Assembly: GCF_023278565.1 (NCBI RefSeq)
Contig: NC_064672.1
Location: 186,001 to 250,000, forward strand
Reading direction: 5' to 3'
DNA length: 64,000 nt
DNA from: Colletotrichum lupini
Taxonomy: Eukaryota; Ascomycota; Sordariomycetes; Glomerellales; Glomerellaceae
Position numbers and translations under genes: made by a program. Below, one piece after another: positions 46,215 through 56,559 of the stretch. The first letter of the stretch is position 1. The number at the start of each line of letters is the position of its first letter. The notes beneath the pieces are model-generated. The model saw nothing but the letters and a program-made list of their open reading frames with translations. It was not told the DNA's origin and made no database searches.

Positions 46215-48569
46215 ATGATCGACCCGTTCAGCGTCGCTCTCGCTTTTGCCGGCATAATTGCCATCTTGATGGCTCTCAGCTATCTGGGTAGTCTGATCTA
46301 CCAGCTCTTTCGCGAGAACGGCCTGCTCGACCCCAAAAGCATCGGATGTCTTATCTTCGTCATCTTCATCCTGGCTTCTATTCATCCTCTGACGGGAGAC
46401 CAGGCCCTTAGCGTCTTATCCAGCGTGGGCGCGGTAATATTGGAGGCTATCTGGGGGCTCAAAACTGCTGTCATGAGTCTGTGTGATACGCTTCGCCGAG
46501 CTTCTGCATCTCGCCAGCCGGCTTCGCATACAGACGTGCAGCAAGTTGCTCTCCGACAGCTCCCGGAGCAAACAACTGAGCAACCAGTTCCTACGCCCGC
46601 GCAAGAAGACCTCGAAAGATGCTACCGCCAACGAGAGGTGTGTGACAATGCCGAGGAACGTCTGACGAAGACCTTGAGGCAGTCCAACTCCTACGCATCG
46701 GAAGTCAGCGAGATGGAGGCGAAGGTGTTGGAGCTTCAGCACGCTTTCAATGTGCAGCAATCCCGTGCTCAACAGGCCGAACACAGTTTCCGGGAAGCAA
46801 ACGCGAGACTCCTTGCACACGAGACAGATGGAGCAACCATTGCAAGACTCGAGGCAGAGCTGGAGTACCAGAAAGCGCAGGCCCACGACGCCGATGTCTG
46901 TCGGGAGGCGTCCAATTCACAAGCGAAGTACCTCCAGAAGAAGATCGACACTCAGAAGGAGAAGTTCCAAGAATATGCCCGGCGCAAGGAAGACCAGATT
47001 GGCGTGCTACGTACCGACATCAAGGCACTGCAGCGTCAGAAAGACACTCCCTCTCGGGTAGAGCTGTTGGCAACAGGAACCCAATCTGAGGCGGTAGAGA
47101 CTGCTCCCAAGCCAGCCCAACAGCACCTCGAGGAACAGCTCGCCATAACCCAAGCCAGGCTTTCGGTAAATCAGGCATTGGCGACCTCGGCCACGTTCGG
47201 GCGTTTCATCAGCAAGACCCAGATGAACGATCTCAAGGCTGATAGCCAGAACACGGAGCACAACTTGTTGAAGGTCATTGTCGACCTTCGCGGGGAATTG
47301 GCCAAGGCCCAAGCTCAAGCAACTACTGCCACGGAGTGGCAAGTCACTCAGCAAGATATCAAGGCATCAACGTCGGCAGATATTCTCGCGCTCCAGACAG
47401 AGTTAGCCAATGTCAAGGCCGAAGCCAAGGCAACCATTGAGTCGCAAGGCGCCCAGATCCAAGAAGCCGCAAGCTTCAAAGCGGAAGCTGAGAGAGTGGT
47501 TGCTGACCTGCGAAGCGAAGCAGAGCAACTGCGCGACGAGAAAGATGGCTACAAGCAGCAGATGGAGCAAATGGTTGCCCTGAGCCCTCAGATTGCTATG
47601 TTGCAACAAGAGACAGAGCAGACACGGGTTGAAAAGGATACCCTACAGCAGCAAGTGGAGCGATTGATGGACCAGGCCACCCAGATTGCTCCATTACAGC
47701 AAGAGAGAGACGTTGCGATTCAAAAGGCCCAGCTGGTAGAGCAAAAAGCAGTGGAGATTTTGCAAGTAAAGGCGTTGCAAGTCACCAAGTTGGAGATCGA
47801 CCTGCGCACTGTCCGCGGGGAGAAGGAGAAGGCGGAGGAGGAGATCGAGGGATACATTGAGGAGCTCGCAGAGGAGCAAGAGAAGCTTCGGAAATCACTG
47901 GAGGCCGAGAGAGCTTCAATTCACACCATTGGCAACCTGAAGGTGGCCAATGATGATTTCTGCGCCGAAACCGAACGGCTGAACGTGGAGGTGCAACGCC
48001 TTCTCAACGAAAACACCAACCTGACGGCGAGGATGAGGAAGTTTGCCAACGAAGAGCTCCTCAAGGCCAACATGGCTAAAAGAAACAAGACGCAAGAGTT
48101 GTCCAACAAAGACGGAATCTTGGACCTGATCAAGAAGACCCACGAGGACGAACTTTTGAAGAAGGAGGCCGAACTTGCGAAGAAGGACGAGAAAATTGCG
48201 AAGCTGGAGTCTCAGTACTCCATGAGCTGTACGGGCAGGCTTACCTTACGTGACAAGACGAAGAAGGGACGCGAGGACCTCACACTCTTGGCCTCGAGAG
48301 TCAGAGATCTCGAGGACCAGATTCAAGACCCCAAGTCCGGCCCCAGACTCACTGCCCTGCAGACCGGAAGTGTTTCTACGGTCTTGCAGCAGATCGAAGA
48401 AGGCAAACACCTTCTCTCACTCACCTCAACTCCGGACAAGAAGCCTGAACGCGCGCAGTCAAGCTCAGGCGCGAAGTCGATGCGACCGATGAAGCCACTT
48501 CCGAATAAGAGAAGGTCTGAACAGCTTCCGAAGAGTGAGGCGGGTCCTTCGTCGGTGATGGAGGAATGA
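46215..48569 (+). CDS. Membrane-anchored coiled-coil protein
   Basis: An intronless frame of 784 residues. Two hydrophobic segments lie at the N-terminus (about residues 5-32 and 42-60), so the protein is probably membrane-anchored with a short hairpin. From about residue 125 to 690 it is almost continuous coiled coil, rich in Glu, Gln, Lys, Ala and Leu, with runs such as E-K-A-E-E-E-I-E-G-Y-I-E-E-L-A-E-E-Q. The C-terminus (about 700-784) is basic and Ser/Pro-rich. I recognise no named family; a tethering, septal or organelle-shaping role would be a guess. It is not related in sequence to the nucleoporin at 25,372-31,783 beyond shared coiled-coil composition. The start is well placed: the ATG directly precedes the hydrophobic segment and follows a pyrimidine-rich leader. 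Confidence 0.85.
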   Translation: MIDPFSVALAFAGIIAILMALSYLGSLIYQLFRENGLLDPKSIGCLIFVIFILASIHPLTGDQALSVLSSVGAVILEAIWGLKTAVMSLCDTLRRASASRQPASHTDVQQVALRQLPEQTTEQPVPTPAQEDLERCYRQREVCDNAEERLTKTLRQSNSYASEVSEMEAKVLELQHAFNVQQSRAQQAEHSFREANARLLAHETDGATIARLEAELEYQKAQAHDADVCREASNSQAKYLQKKIDTQKEKFQEYARRKEDQIGVLRTDIKALQRQKDTPSRVELLATGTQSEAVETAPKPAQQHLEEQLAITQARLSVNQALATSATFGRFISKTQMNDLKADSQNTEHNLLKVIVDLRGELAKAQAQATTATEWQVTQQDIKASTSADILALQTELANVKAEAKATIESQGAQIQEAASFKAEAERVVADLRSEAEQLRDEKDGYKQQMEQMVALSPQIAMLQQETEQTRVEKDTLQQQVERLMDQATQIAPLQQERDVAIQKAQLVEQKAVEILQVKALQVTKLEIDLRTVRGEKEKAEEEIEGYIEELAEEQEKLRKSLEAERASIHTIGNLKVANDDFCAETERLNVEVQRLLNENTNLTARMRKFANEELLKANMAKRNKTQELSNKDGILDLIKKTHEDELLKKEAELAKKDEKIAKLESQYSMSCTGRLTLRDKTKKGREDLTLLASRVRDLEDQIQDPKSGPRLTALQTGSVSTVLQQIEEGKHLLSLTSTPDKKPERAQSSSGAKSMRPMKPLPNKRRSEQLPKSEAGPSSVMEE

Positions 48570-48905
48570 GCGAGGCCACGAGCTTCGGTTTTTTTATTGT
48601 TCAGTGCGAACAAATTTTTTTCTTGTTGTATTAGACTTCTGTGACGAGGGCCGGCGAGCCCAGTACACGGATACGGACATGGTCGTGGTTTCGGCTCGGT
48701 TTCGTTTATACTAGGATGGTCACGATCAAGAACATGGTCTACGGTTACGGTTACGGTTATAGTTACGGAATTCCGCTATGGATATAATAATTGGTCGTGG
48801 TATCGAGCCGAACGGGTAGCTCAAGAGTACCAGGAATGAAAAGTTTTGATTGCACGATTGAAATCAAATGGTATTGTCTTTTTGTGAATGCGTGAGGCTA
48901 CCATC
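48570..48905. other. Convergent 3' flank
   Basis: This lies between two convergent genes. It holds T runs near 48,590-48,625 and a short (ggttac)n repeat at about 48,736-48,765. Confidence 0.6.
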
Positions 48906-51358
48906 CTACAGATCTTCCAAGTCCAAGCCGTCAACCTTGCCCAGGAAATCTCCCGTGCCGCCTCGTAACAACTCCTCGATGTCGAGATTACCCGACGTGA
49001 TGTACTTTTCACTGACGCCGGCATTGACGCGCTTCGACAACAACTCGCGCAGCTGCGCCCTCATGGCTCCCATCTCCGCCTTGCTAATGTTCTTGTCCTC
49101 TTGTTGCTTCTTCTTCCGCTGACTTCCACGACCCGTCCACGTCCCTGCCTTCTCCAGCTCGTCGCTGTCGTACTCTACACCTAGCTCCTCGGCAGCAGCC
49201 TTGACCCAGTCCTCGTCCTTGTTGCCCTTCTCCTTGGCTAGGGTCGCGTCAGTGAGCTTCTTCGCCAGGTCGAGTCTCGGCTTGAGGCGGGAAGCGATGC
49301 GGCGATCTATATCGATGGTGCGCATAAAGTACTTCTTCTTGCTCGAGTGCTTCTCGTGGACCTTGGCCGCGAGTCTGCGCGTCGGCACGACCTCTTCCGG
49401 CCCGCAGAGGATGATACTCAGACCCGTCTTCTCGGCACGCGCGGTACGACCGGAGCGGTGGACATACATGTCGGCGGCGCGGGGAACGTGGTAGTGGACG
49501 ACCTGGTCAATGCCGGGGATATCGAGACCGCGGGCAGCGACGTCGGTGGCGATGAGGACGGACGTGGTGTTTGCTTTTGTGGCCGTGAACTTTTCGACGG
49601 AGCGGAGACGGGCTTTTTGGGCCATTTGGGAGTGGAGGCCCATGGCGTTCAAGTTGAGGTTTTGGAGCATGGGGGTCAGGCGACGGACGGCGCTGATGGA
49701 GTTTGTGAAGACTAGAGTTCGGCGGTTCGGGTTGAGCAGGAGGATTGTGTAGAGGTAGAGATCCTGCAACGTGTTAGATCAGATCATCATGATAGATTGG
49801 GCGAGCGCTTCTTTCTTACCTTTTCCATGGCACCGCACTCGATGAGACCCTCCTTGAGACCGGCGGCCATCTGCTTGGCGGGGTTGGCGTCAATGAACTT
49901 TGGCTTTTCCTCGCGGAAGTTGAGCTTCTTCAGCAGATACTCCATGTTCTCCGTCTCCGACATGAGGCCCCATTTGCCCTTGCCAGCCAGCTTCTGCTGC
50001 AGTCCCTGGTGGAACGTCGCAGAGAAGACCAGCGTCTGTCGCTCCGAGAGCTCCTTCTCATCCTCATCGTCCTCTTCGACGACCTCACGGTCAAGGGCGT
50101 CTAGGATCTCTCCCGCCTCCTTGAAGTGTCCCTCGCTCAGAAGCCTATCGGCCTCATCGACAACCAGGTACCTGATTTGCCGGAACCCCTTCAGGAGCTC
50201 CGTGCTGGAGCTGATGACCTCCCACAGACGACCTGGCGTACCAATAACGATATCTGCCTTGGCTAGTTGTCTCTGCTGTTTGAAGACTGACAGACCTCCC
50301 GTCACCGAGCAAACGAAGGGCGCGTGGGTCAGACCGGCGCAAAGATTCTTGATGTGGTTGGTGATTTGGTGTGCCAATTCTCTTGTCGGCGACAGAATGA
50401 GCGCAAAGGGTGCATTATCCGGCTTCTTCTCGTCCTCCTTTCCCTCAAACTTCTCGAGCCATCCCTCCACGATGGGAATCGAAAATGCAAGCGTCTTACC
50501 GGAACCCGTAGAGGCCTTGCCGATGACGTCGTGACCGGCGAGAATTTCGGGTATCGAGGAGCTCTGGATCTTTGTTGGCTTGGCGAACTTGAGCTTAGCA
50601 ATGGCCGCAACAGTCGCCGGGGAGAGACCGAGGTCCACCCAGGGAGCCGTGTCGATATCCTCCTCGGCCTCTTCAGCTTCCTCGAGAGCCTTGAAAACGT
50701 TGCTCTCAAGCTTGGCGTCCTCCGGCTTAGGCTGAGCTTTCTTTTGCTTCTTTTCCTTCTTCTTCTTGCCTTCGGGTTCGGCTGCGGGTGCAGGTGTAAC
50801 GGCGTCTGTCTCATCGGCTTTGTCTGCAGGCTTGTCCCCCTTCGTGTTTTCCACCTTTTGTGCCTTTTGTTGTGCCTTTTGTTCTGCCTTGGCGGCAGCT
50901 TTCTTCTCCTTCTTGGTCTTCTTGGTCTCTGCCTTTGGTGCTGCCTCCGCCTCCTCCATTATTGTATCGGTTTGTGTAGGGGCAGGCTCAGAGTCGCTGA
51001 AGCCTTCGAACTCGTCTTCGTCGTTCTCCTTCTCGTCGCCAGAGGGAACAGCAGCGATCTAGATTGTAGTCAGTCATGCATTGTATTCGAGAGGGCGAGG
51101 AAGAGAAGCATAGGCTGGAAGACATACAAACTCGACATTATCCCCATGTTTGACAACATCAACGCCCTCGATGACCTCCAAGCCGTAGAAACCCTCGGCA
51201 TCGTCGAACATTTCGGGGACCTCGACCGTCTTCCATGGCAGCGCACTGACGGCGACCTTACGCTTCTTCGGGGCCGCGGCCTTTCCGCCAGCAGACTTTT
51301 GGCGCTTCTGGGGATTCTGGGCAGCCCCAGAAGGCTGTTGCTTCCTCTTGTGTTGCAT
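48906..51358 (-). CDS. mak5: ATP-dependent RNA helicase MAK5
   Basis: Exons 51,128-51,358, 49,820-51,058 and 48,906-49,763 join in frame (69- and 56-bp introns, CTGAC and CTAAC branch sites) to 775 residues, close to yeast Mak5 (773). DEAD-box motifs are all present: Q-x-x-S-I-P (Q motif), A-S-T-G-S-G-K-T (I), P-T-R-E-L-A (Ia), T-P-G-R (Ib), D-E-A-D (II), S-A-T (III), F-T-N-S (IV), A-T-D-V-A-A-R-G-L-D (V) and H-R-S-G-R-T-A-R (VI). The N-terminus has the Mak5 type start (K-R-K-R-Q, L-P-W-K-T-V, G-L-E-V-I-E-G-V-D), followed by a long Lys/Glu/Ala-rich linker. Mak5 acts in the nucleolus in 60S ribosomal subunit assembly. The gene is divergent from the TRM7 gene at 51,765. Confidence 0.95.
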
Positions 51359-51764
51359 ATTGAGGGTCCTGGTATTGTATATACAAGGAGCGCAAAAGCA
51401 ATGGTATGAGAAAATGCCCCGCGAGTAATCTTCACATCAACCCAAATTAAAAAAAAAAAAAAAAAGTCGATGCGCATATCGTCCACTACAATTGAGCGCC
51501 GGCGCCGCTGCGCTGCTCGAAATTTTTGGCGGGCCCGGAAAATACTTCAGCCGGAAGAGCCAGCTCCTGGGCGCCAGGCAATGCACAGACCGTACCTTAA
51601 TTCAGCCCTACGAGAACAGCGCTGCAGCAAATTTTCTTTGGCGGCCATAGCGGGCGTTGACCCCTCCAAAAAAAAACATTGCTGGCAATTTTCCCCTCCC
51701 CCGCCATTTCCGTCTCATATCAGCCCTTCATAGTTCTCTTCCCGACTCTCGCTATCACTTCAAG
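51359..51764. promoter_or_regulatory. Shared MAK5/TRM7 promoter region
   Basis: A 406-bp gap separates the two divergent start codons. It contains an A run of 19 bases (about 51,446-51,465) near the MAK5 side, a possible nucleosome-excluding poly(dA:dT) tract, and a T/C-rich stretch before TRM7. Confidence 0.6.
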
Positions 51765-53038
51765 ATGGGCAAATCTTCCAAGGATAAGCGCGATGCTTAC
51801 TACCGTCTTGCAAAGGAGCAAGGCTGGCGTGCACGCAGTGCCTTCAAGCTGCTGCAATTGGATGAAGGTGACTCATTCTACCCCGCCATCCCGTGACATT
51901 TTGACTATAAATGCTAAACGACGGTCCAGAGTTTGACCTGTTCGCCAACGTAACAAGAGTCGTTGACCTGTGCGCCGCCCCTGGTAGTTGGTCTCAGGTG
52001 CTGTCTCGTGTTCTCATCAAGGGAGAGAAGTTTGGTCGTTCAGCATGGGAGGATCGTGAGGCCAAGTTCCGCCAGGAGATGCTGGGCGTCTTCCCGGCTA
52101 CCCCTGAATCTGCTGTCGCAGGGCAGAAGACCCAGATCGCAACTGCTACCGAAGAGACACAACCTCGCAAGGATGTCAAGATCGTGTCTATCGACCTGCA
52201 ACCCATTAGCCCTCTCCCCGGCATCATTACTCTGCGTGCTGACATCACGCACCCTGCCACGGTACCCCTTCTCCTCAAGGCCTTGGATCCCGACTATGAC
52301 GCCGCCAACTCCAAGAGCCAGCAAGCCAGCCATCGCGTCGACCTCGTCATCAGCGACGGTGCACCGGACGTCACGGGCCTCCACGACCTGGATATCTACG
52401 TCCAGTCCCAGCTTCTCTTCGCCGCCCTCAACCTCGCTCTTTGCGTACTGAAGCCCGGTGGGAAGTTCGTCGCCAAGATCTTCCGCGGCCGCAATGTCGA
52501 TCTCCTCTACGCGCAACTCAAGATCTTCTTCGAGACTGTCATCGTCGCGAAGCCGAGATCCTCTCGTGCTAGCAGTGTGGAGGCCTTCATCGTCTGCATC
52601 AACTTCCAACCCCCTGCTGGTTTCCAGGCCAGTCTTGAGAACCCGCTTGGCGTTGGTCACGAGCTACCCGAGATGGTCGAGGAGAGGAGGAGCCAGCTGC
52701 CTGTCATTGCTGATGCGCTTATGCAGAACCCTCTGACTGGGAAATGGGACTCGGCTCCCACGGCGTCTGCGACGAGGGGAGATGGCCAGGTTGTTGAGGT
52801 GGAAGCCTACGACGAGACGGACGAGACGACGGATCATGATAAGCACATTAGATGGATTGCACCCTTCATCGCATGTGGTGACCTGTCGGCGTTTGACTCT
52901 GACGCATCATACCAACTCCCCGAGGATCACGTCTCTTTGGACCCCGTCCAGCCACCGACGGCACCCCCGTACAAGCGCGCAATTGAGTTGAGAAAAGCCG
53001 CTGGCGGAGCATACGGCAAGACGTCAATCAAGGCATGA
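51765..53038 (+). CDS. trm7: tRNA 2'-O-ribose methyltransferase TRM7
   Basis: Exons 51,765-51,867 and 51,930-53,038 join in frame (62-bp intron) to 403 residues. It is an FtsJ/RrmJ-fold enzyme: K-D-K-R-D-x-Y-Y-R-L-A-K-E at the start, catalytic Lys in S-A-F-K-L (residue 28), SAM-binding [11 protein letters not shown], catalytic Asp in [10 protein letters not shown] (about residue 177), Lys in [11 protein letters not shown] and Glu in S-S-V-E-A-F, completing the K-D-K-E set. Trm7 methylates the ribose at positions 32 and 34 of the anticodon loop with Trm732 and Trm734 partners. The protein is longer than yeast Trm7 (310) because of an insertion at about residues 70-115 and a C-terminal extension. 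It ends 40 bp from the convergent acetyltransferase gene. Confidence 0.95.
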
Positions 53039-53078
53039 TGATTACGACAACATTTCAATACCAACATGGTGTCCGCAC

Positions 53079-53680
53079 TCAATCCTCATCCTCCTCGTCT
53101 GACGGACCGTTGGGCATTGCAGGGCCGCGCTTCTCCAGCAGATACAGCTTCCCTGAATGTGACACGCCCCATTCCGTTGTCCCCAAGGCCTGCTCATACA
53201 ACTTACTCGCTTGCGGCGAGGACGTCAGAAGCAAAAAGCGTCGCAAGTCGGGCCACTCGTCCAAGATCTCGTTCAAGCACTGCATCAGCCACGGCGCCAG
53301 TCCCTTGCCTTGATGCGTGGGGAGGACGTAGATGTCCGCCAGATACCCAATGGTGGCGTAATCCGTCACGATGCGGGCGAAGCCCACCAGTTCAGGGCCT
53401 TTCTTTCCTTCTAGAGGGTTAGGCAACGAACCTAGGGAAAAGGCGACGGAAGGCTTGTCGACATACCTGCAATGTCGGCGGTAGACTGTGGGAGTTTGTA
53501 CACCCCCAGACACAACGAATTGTCTATCAGCCTCTTCAGAGCTACTTCCGGAACGCGCTTCGTCCACCACAGCAGCTCAGAATCAAAGGCATCGTTCACG
53601 GCGTTGAGGTCGACTAGCGACCGGTCAGTGGAGATGAGGTACTCGTCCTTATACCACTGCTTAGATATCTGATTCGGCAT
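53079..53680 (-). CDS. GNAT-family N-acetyltransferase
   Basis: Exons 53,467-53,680 and 53,079-53,410 join across a 56-bp intron (GTATGT, CTAAC, TAG) to 181 residues. The GNAT fold shows in L-V-G-F-A-R-I-V-T-D, the strand Y-L-A-D-I-Y-V-L-P, the acetyl-CoA loop H-Q-G-K-G-L-A (motif A), and the C-terminal S-S-P-Q-A-S-K-L-Y-E segment (motif B). The acyl acceptor (small amine, amino acid or peptide) cannot be told. The frame extends upstream to 53,842, but the ATG at 53,680 gives the usual compact family start. The acidic tail (D-E-E-D-E-D) is unremarkable. Its stop codon is 40 bp from that of TRM7 in convergent orientation. Confidence 0.9.
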
Positions 53681-55105
53681 CGTAGCCCGCTGCCTAGATG
53701 AATGAATGAATAGAGGATGTAGTTGGAAGATACTTGAAACTCCCACCTTGGTCTGTGGTGCCCGGATCCGTACGAAACCTAACTCTACGAGGGTTGAGCT
53801 CGAGACTGCATGCGGAAGAGGGGGATCGAGCGGGAAGTTCAACCCCCGCCTCCGAACAAATGTCCGTCACCTCACGTCATGCCCGCCCGGACTGAGACTT
53901 TGCGAGCCACCCACCCCCCGTCTGTGAAGGGAATGCAAGTTTGGGCCGGTGAGGTGGGGTACCTAGACCATCTGCCGGGTTCCCTGCTATACCTCTCTCG
54001 GTAAGCTCGCTCCGGGTGGGGTCCCTTCGCTCCGTTGCTCGTCGCGGTCGCGGGGGCAGTTTTGTGGGGCCTTCGGGCTTCAAGTGGGGTACAATGCTAT
54101 GCCGGTCATCCCATTGGTGACCTCTTTCCCTATTACTACTGTTCTCATGCTTCCATCCTCTCTTATTCTCATGATATTGCCTCTAAAAAAGAATTAAATT
54201 CGAGTACGCGGCTCAAATGACATACGGATAATACGGGTCAAAAGGCAGATCGTACAGCAGACTGTTTGGGGTTCGGGCTGCTGCCCCGAGGGCTGGGAAG
54301 AGAATGAAGCTTGTCGATAATTGTTGCAAGTCGGTCCAAATTGTGACAATGCTGGCAGTTGCAATAGCGTTACAGGGCTTGATGACTAGATTCTAGTGCT
54401 CGAGGACATGATGGGCTCTGCTGGCTATCAGCAAGGATGCGGACAGTCATTCTCAGGAAAGAGGGTAGGCTTTGATTTCACCTTGAGTACGAATGGGAGG
54501 CCTAGCTCTCAAAATCAATTTGATGTAAAGAGTGACTGAGTCTTAGAGAAAGCAAGCGACTCAAGTATGCGACGTCCTCCTACCCATTTGCTAGGGTCAA
54601 AATCGTGAATCCAGCTGCCTGCGATAGAACGACCTCGTACACGCGAATACGCGGGAAGAAAGTAGAAGCCTTGGATACGTACTTGCCCTTTGAAATAGAA
54701 TCGTACCTTCCGTCTTTCTTCTACCGCTCTCCGCCTATCTCAATCCCCATTAAAGGTCGAACAATTTGCAGCCCTCCCTCCATTTCCCCTTTCTCCCTCC
54801 TCCACCCAGTGGACGTCGCCACAACCACCACAACCGCAACGCATTTGGTGCCCAGCTTCGCCTTACCGTATTAGAAACATTGCTCTAATTATTTATCTCC
54901 TTTGGCATGAGAGAATCGCTGGAGGCACCGCGCAAACACAGTCATCTACCGCTGCCGTTCAACATCGCTTATCCTTCAGGCCAAGCCACCTCCGAACCAC
55001 TCAAAATCAGGCTAGTCTCTTGACTTAGGAATCTCAGGTATACCCGTGAATATTCTCTGCACCTTCCTAGACAGATGCTAACTTCAAATTTACGGCAAGA
55101 ACGTC
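53681..55105. other. Intergenic, no supported gene
   Basis: This is the promoter side of the acetyltransferase and of the SnoaL-like gene at 55,106. Short frames, for example 54,605-54,874, are Pro/Thr-rich and look non-coding. Nothing else is recognisable. Confidence 0.55.
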
Positions 55106-55663
55106 ATGATGTCCACTGACCGAGATGACCTTGAGCATTTCACCGCCGAAGTGAATGGCGAGGTGTCAGATCGCCCCATGCGTAGTGTCATTGACACCAG
55201 AATTCGAAGCTTCTACAACGCGATCGATAGAGGAGACTGGGACGCGGCTAAGGGTTACCTAAGAGAGGACGCCAAGCTCGTATGGAGTCTAGAGAGCCCG
55301 GGTGCTATCCACAATGGTGCGGACTCGGTCATCCAATACTATCAGGATGACCAAGAGGAATATCAAAGCACTGTCTTCAAGCTCCTAGTCGTCGAAAGGG
55401 GCAGAGCTACTTGCTATCTGGAGGCTTTCTGGATTGAGACAGTTTGCGAAAATGAGGTTGCAGCCAAGGCTGCATCGGAATTCGAGCGAGCACGCATGGT
55501 CTGCATCTTTGATGTGGACGAGAAGTGCCTCATCAGACGTATCGAGTTCCGAGACACAGATCAAGAGACCATCACCACAGGCGGCGGCCTCAAAGGATTG
55601 AGACACGCTGCAAAGGAGTCTAAGAAGGACGTCGTGGTCATGAAGGAGAATTTCGGGTTTTAG
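55106..55663 (+). CDS. SnoaL/NTF2-like protein, member A
   Basis: An intronless frame of 185 residues. The fold pattern is SnoaL/NTF2-like: a helix I-R-S-F-Y-N-A-I-D-R-G-D-W-D-A-A, the strand element L-R-E-D-A-K-L-V-W, then H-N-G-A-D-S-V-I-Q-Y-Y, central strands (G-R-A-T-C-Y-L-E-A-F-W) and a closing C-I-F-D-V-D-E-K-C-L-I-R-R-I-E-F-R-D. Such small cone-shaped domains act as cyclases, isomerases or binding proteins, and in fungi are often of unknown function. No signal peptide is visible, so it is probably cytosolic. It is the first of four relatives between 55.1 and 60.1 kb. The family call comes from fold pattern only, not from a database match. The ATG is doubled (atgatg); the first is used here. 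Confidence 0.82.
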   Translation: MMSTDRDDLEHFTAEVNGEVSDRPMRSVIDTRIRSFYNAIDRGDWDAAKGYLREDAKLVWSLESPGAIHNGADSVIQYYQDDQEEYQSTVFKLLVVERGRATCYLEAFWIETVCENEVAAKAASEFERARMVCIFDVDEKCLIRRIEFRDTDQETITTGGGLKGLRHAAKESKKDVVVMKENFGF

Positions 55664-56019
55664 AGAAGGTCTAGGGGCTTCACAGAGAGGGCGCCATGCC
55701 TCATAGCTTACACGAAATCCTTGAGGATAAAAGATAGGCACATTCAAACACCGGTAAATCACAGCAAAGGCTCCCAAGCACGCTTTCTTTCTAGTTCTGA
55801 TTTCGTGACATCTTCGTGCCATTGCGAGCAAGAATGTGGGCATTCGTTATTTACAGCAATCTGACTACCTGGACTGATAAGAGTAAACTCACAATGCCGT
55901 CCTTTTTCCACATTGACAGCGAGCTTGGTGTCAGGTCTGTTGGAGGAGTGGGGAGACGATTCAAGATTCAGTCGCGTGAACCAAACTCTTGCACTGAACT
56001 CGCCAAAGTCTTCAATGCC

Positions 56020-56559
56020 TCATCCTATTGCATCAAAACATAGTGCCACTCGCCCAAGGTGAGATGCTTTCCTCGACTCTAAGACTGCCATCACCTTCCT
56101 AGGCATATAGAATTGCTCGATGGTGGATTCAGTGTATGCATCATCCCTCATGAGAAACTTGAAGTAATCGCTGATAAACAGATGTGTTTCACCTACGATG
56201 GATCGACACTCCGCTTTTTGGACTTGGGTTGCGTTGTCGATATCGAGGATGAAGATCTACTCACTGATGATGACCCAGCCTGCTCGAGAAACTCCATCTG
56301 CTACTTCGTGCACATGGTAGGTGACGCGGCCGCGGCCGGAGAGATTGAGTATGGGCGCGACTTCCAAATCTCGGTATTTGGACGCCATGTCGGAAATGTC
56401 GGTCTTGTGTTCTTTGACGATCTCGTCATGATTCTTGTAGATTCAACCCGAAACATTGAGTCTCATGTTAAGAGTCGCAACCTGAGCAAACGCCACTCCG
56501 AAATTGGGCCACCCGCGCTTGTTGCAGTCCTTGAAAAAGATTCGGATCAGGTTTGACAT
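56020..56559 (-). pseudogene. SnoaL/NTF2-like pseudogene, member B
   Basis: On the minus strand a 180-codon frame starts at ATG 56,559 (MSNLIRIFFKDCNKRGW) and ends at 56,020, interrupted once by TAG at 56,257-56,259 (codon 101). Its layout parallels member A: L-I-R-I-F-F-K-D-C-N-K-R-G-W, Q-V-A-T-L-N, Y-K-N-H-D-E-I-V-K-E-H, G-R-G-R-V-T-Y-H-V, then F-I-L-D-I-D-N-A-T-Q-V-Q-K-A-E-C-R-S after the stop, matching member A's closing I-F-D-V-D...I-E-F-R-D. Total length (179 versus 185) also agrees. The TAG could derive from CAG. A plus-strand frame (56,113-56,556) overlaps it but shows no such pattern. Confidence 0.65.

Noticed and set aside
48733..48765. Telomere-like repeat (ggttac)n
   Set aside because: Only a few imperfect units, and the unit is not the fungal TTAGGG repeat.
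56113..56556. 147-codon plus-strand frame
   Set aside because: The minus strand shows the SnoaL-like pattern over a longer span, matching the neighbouring genes.
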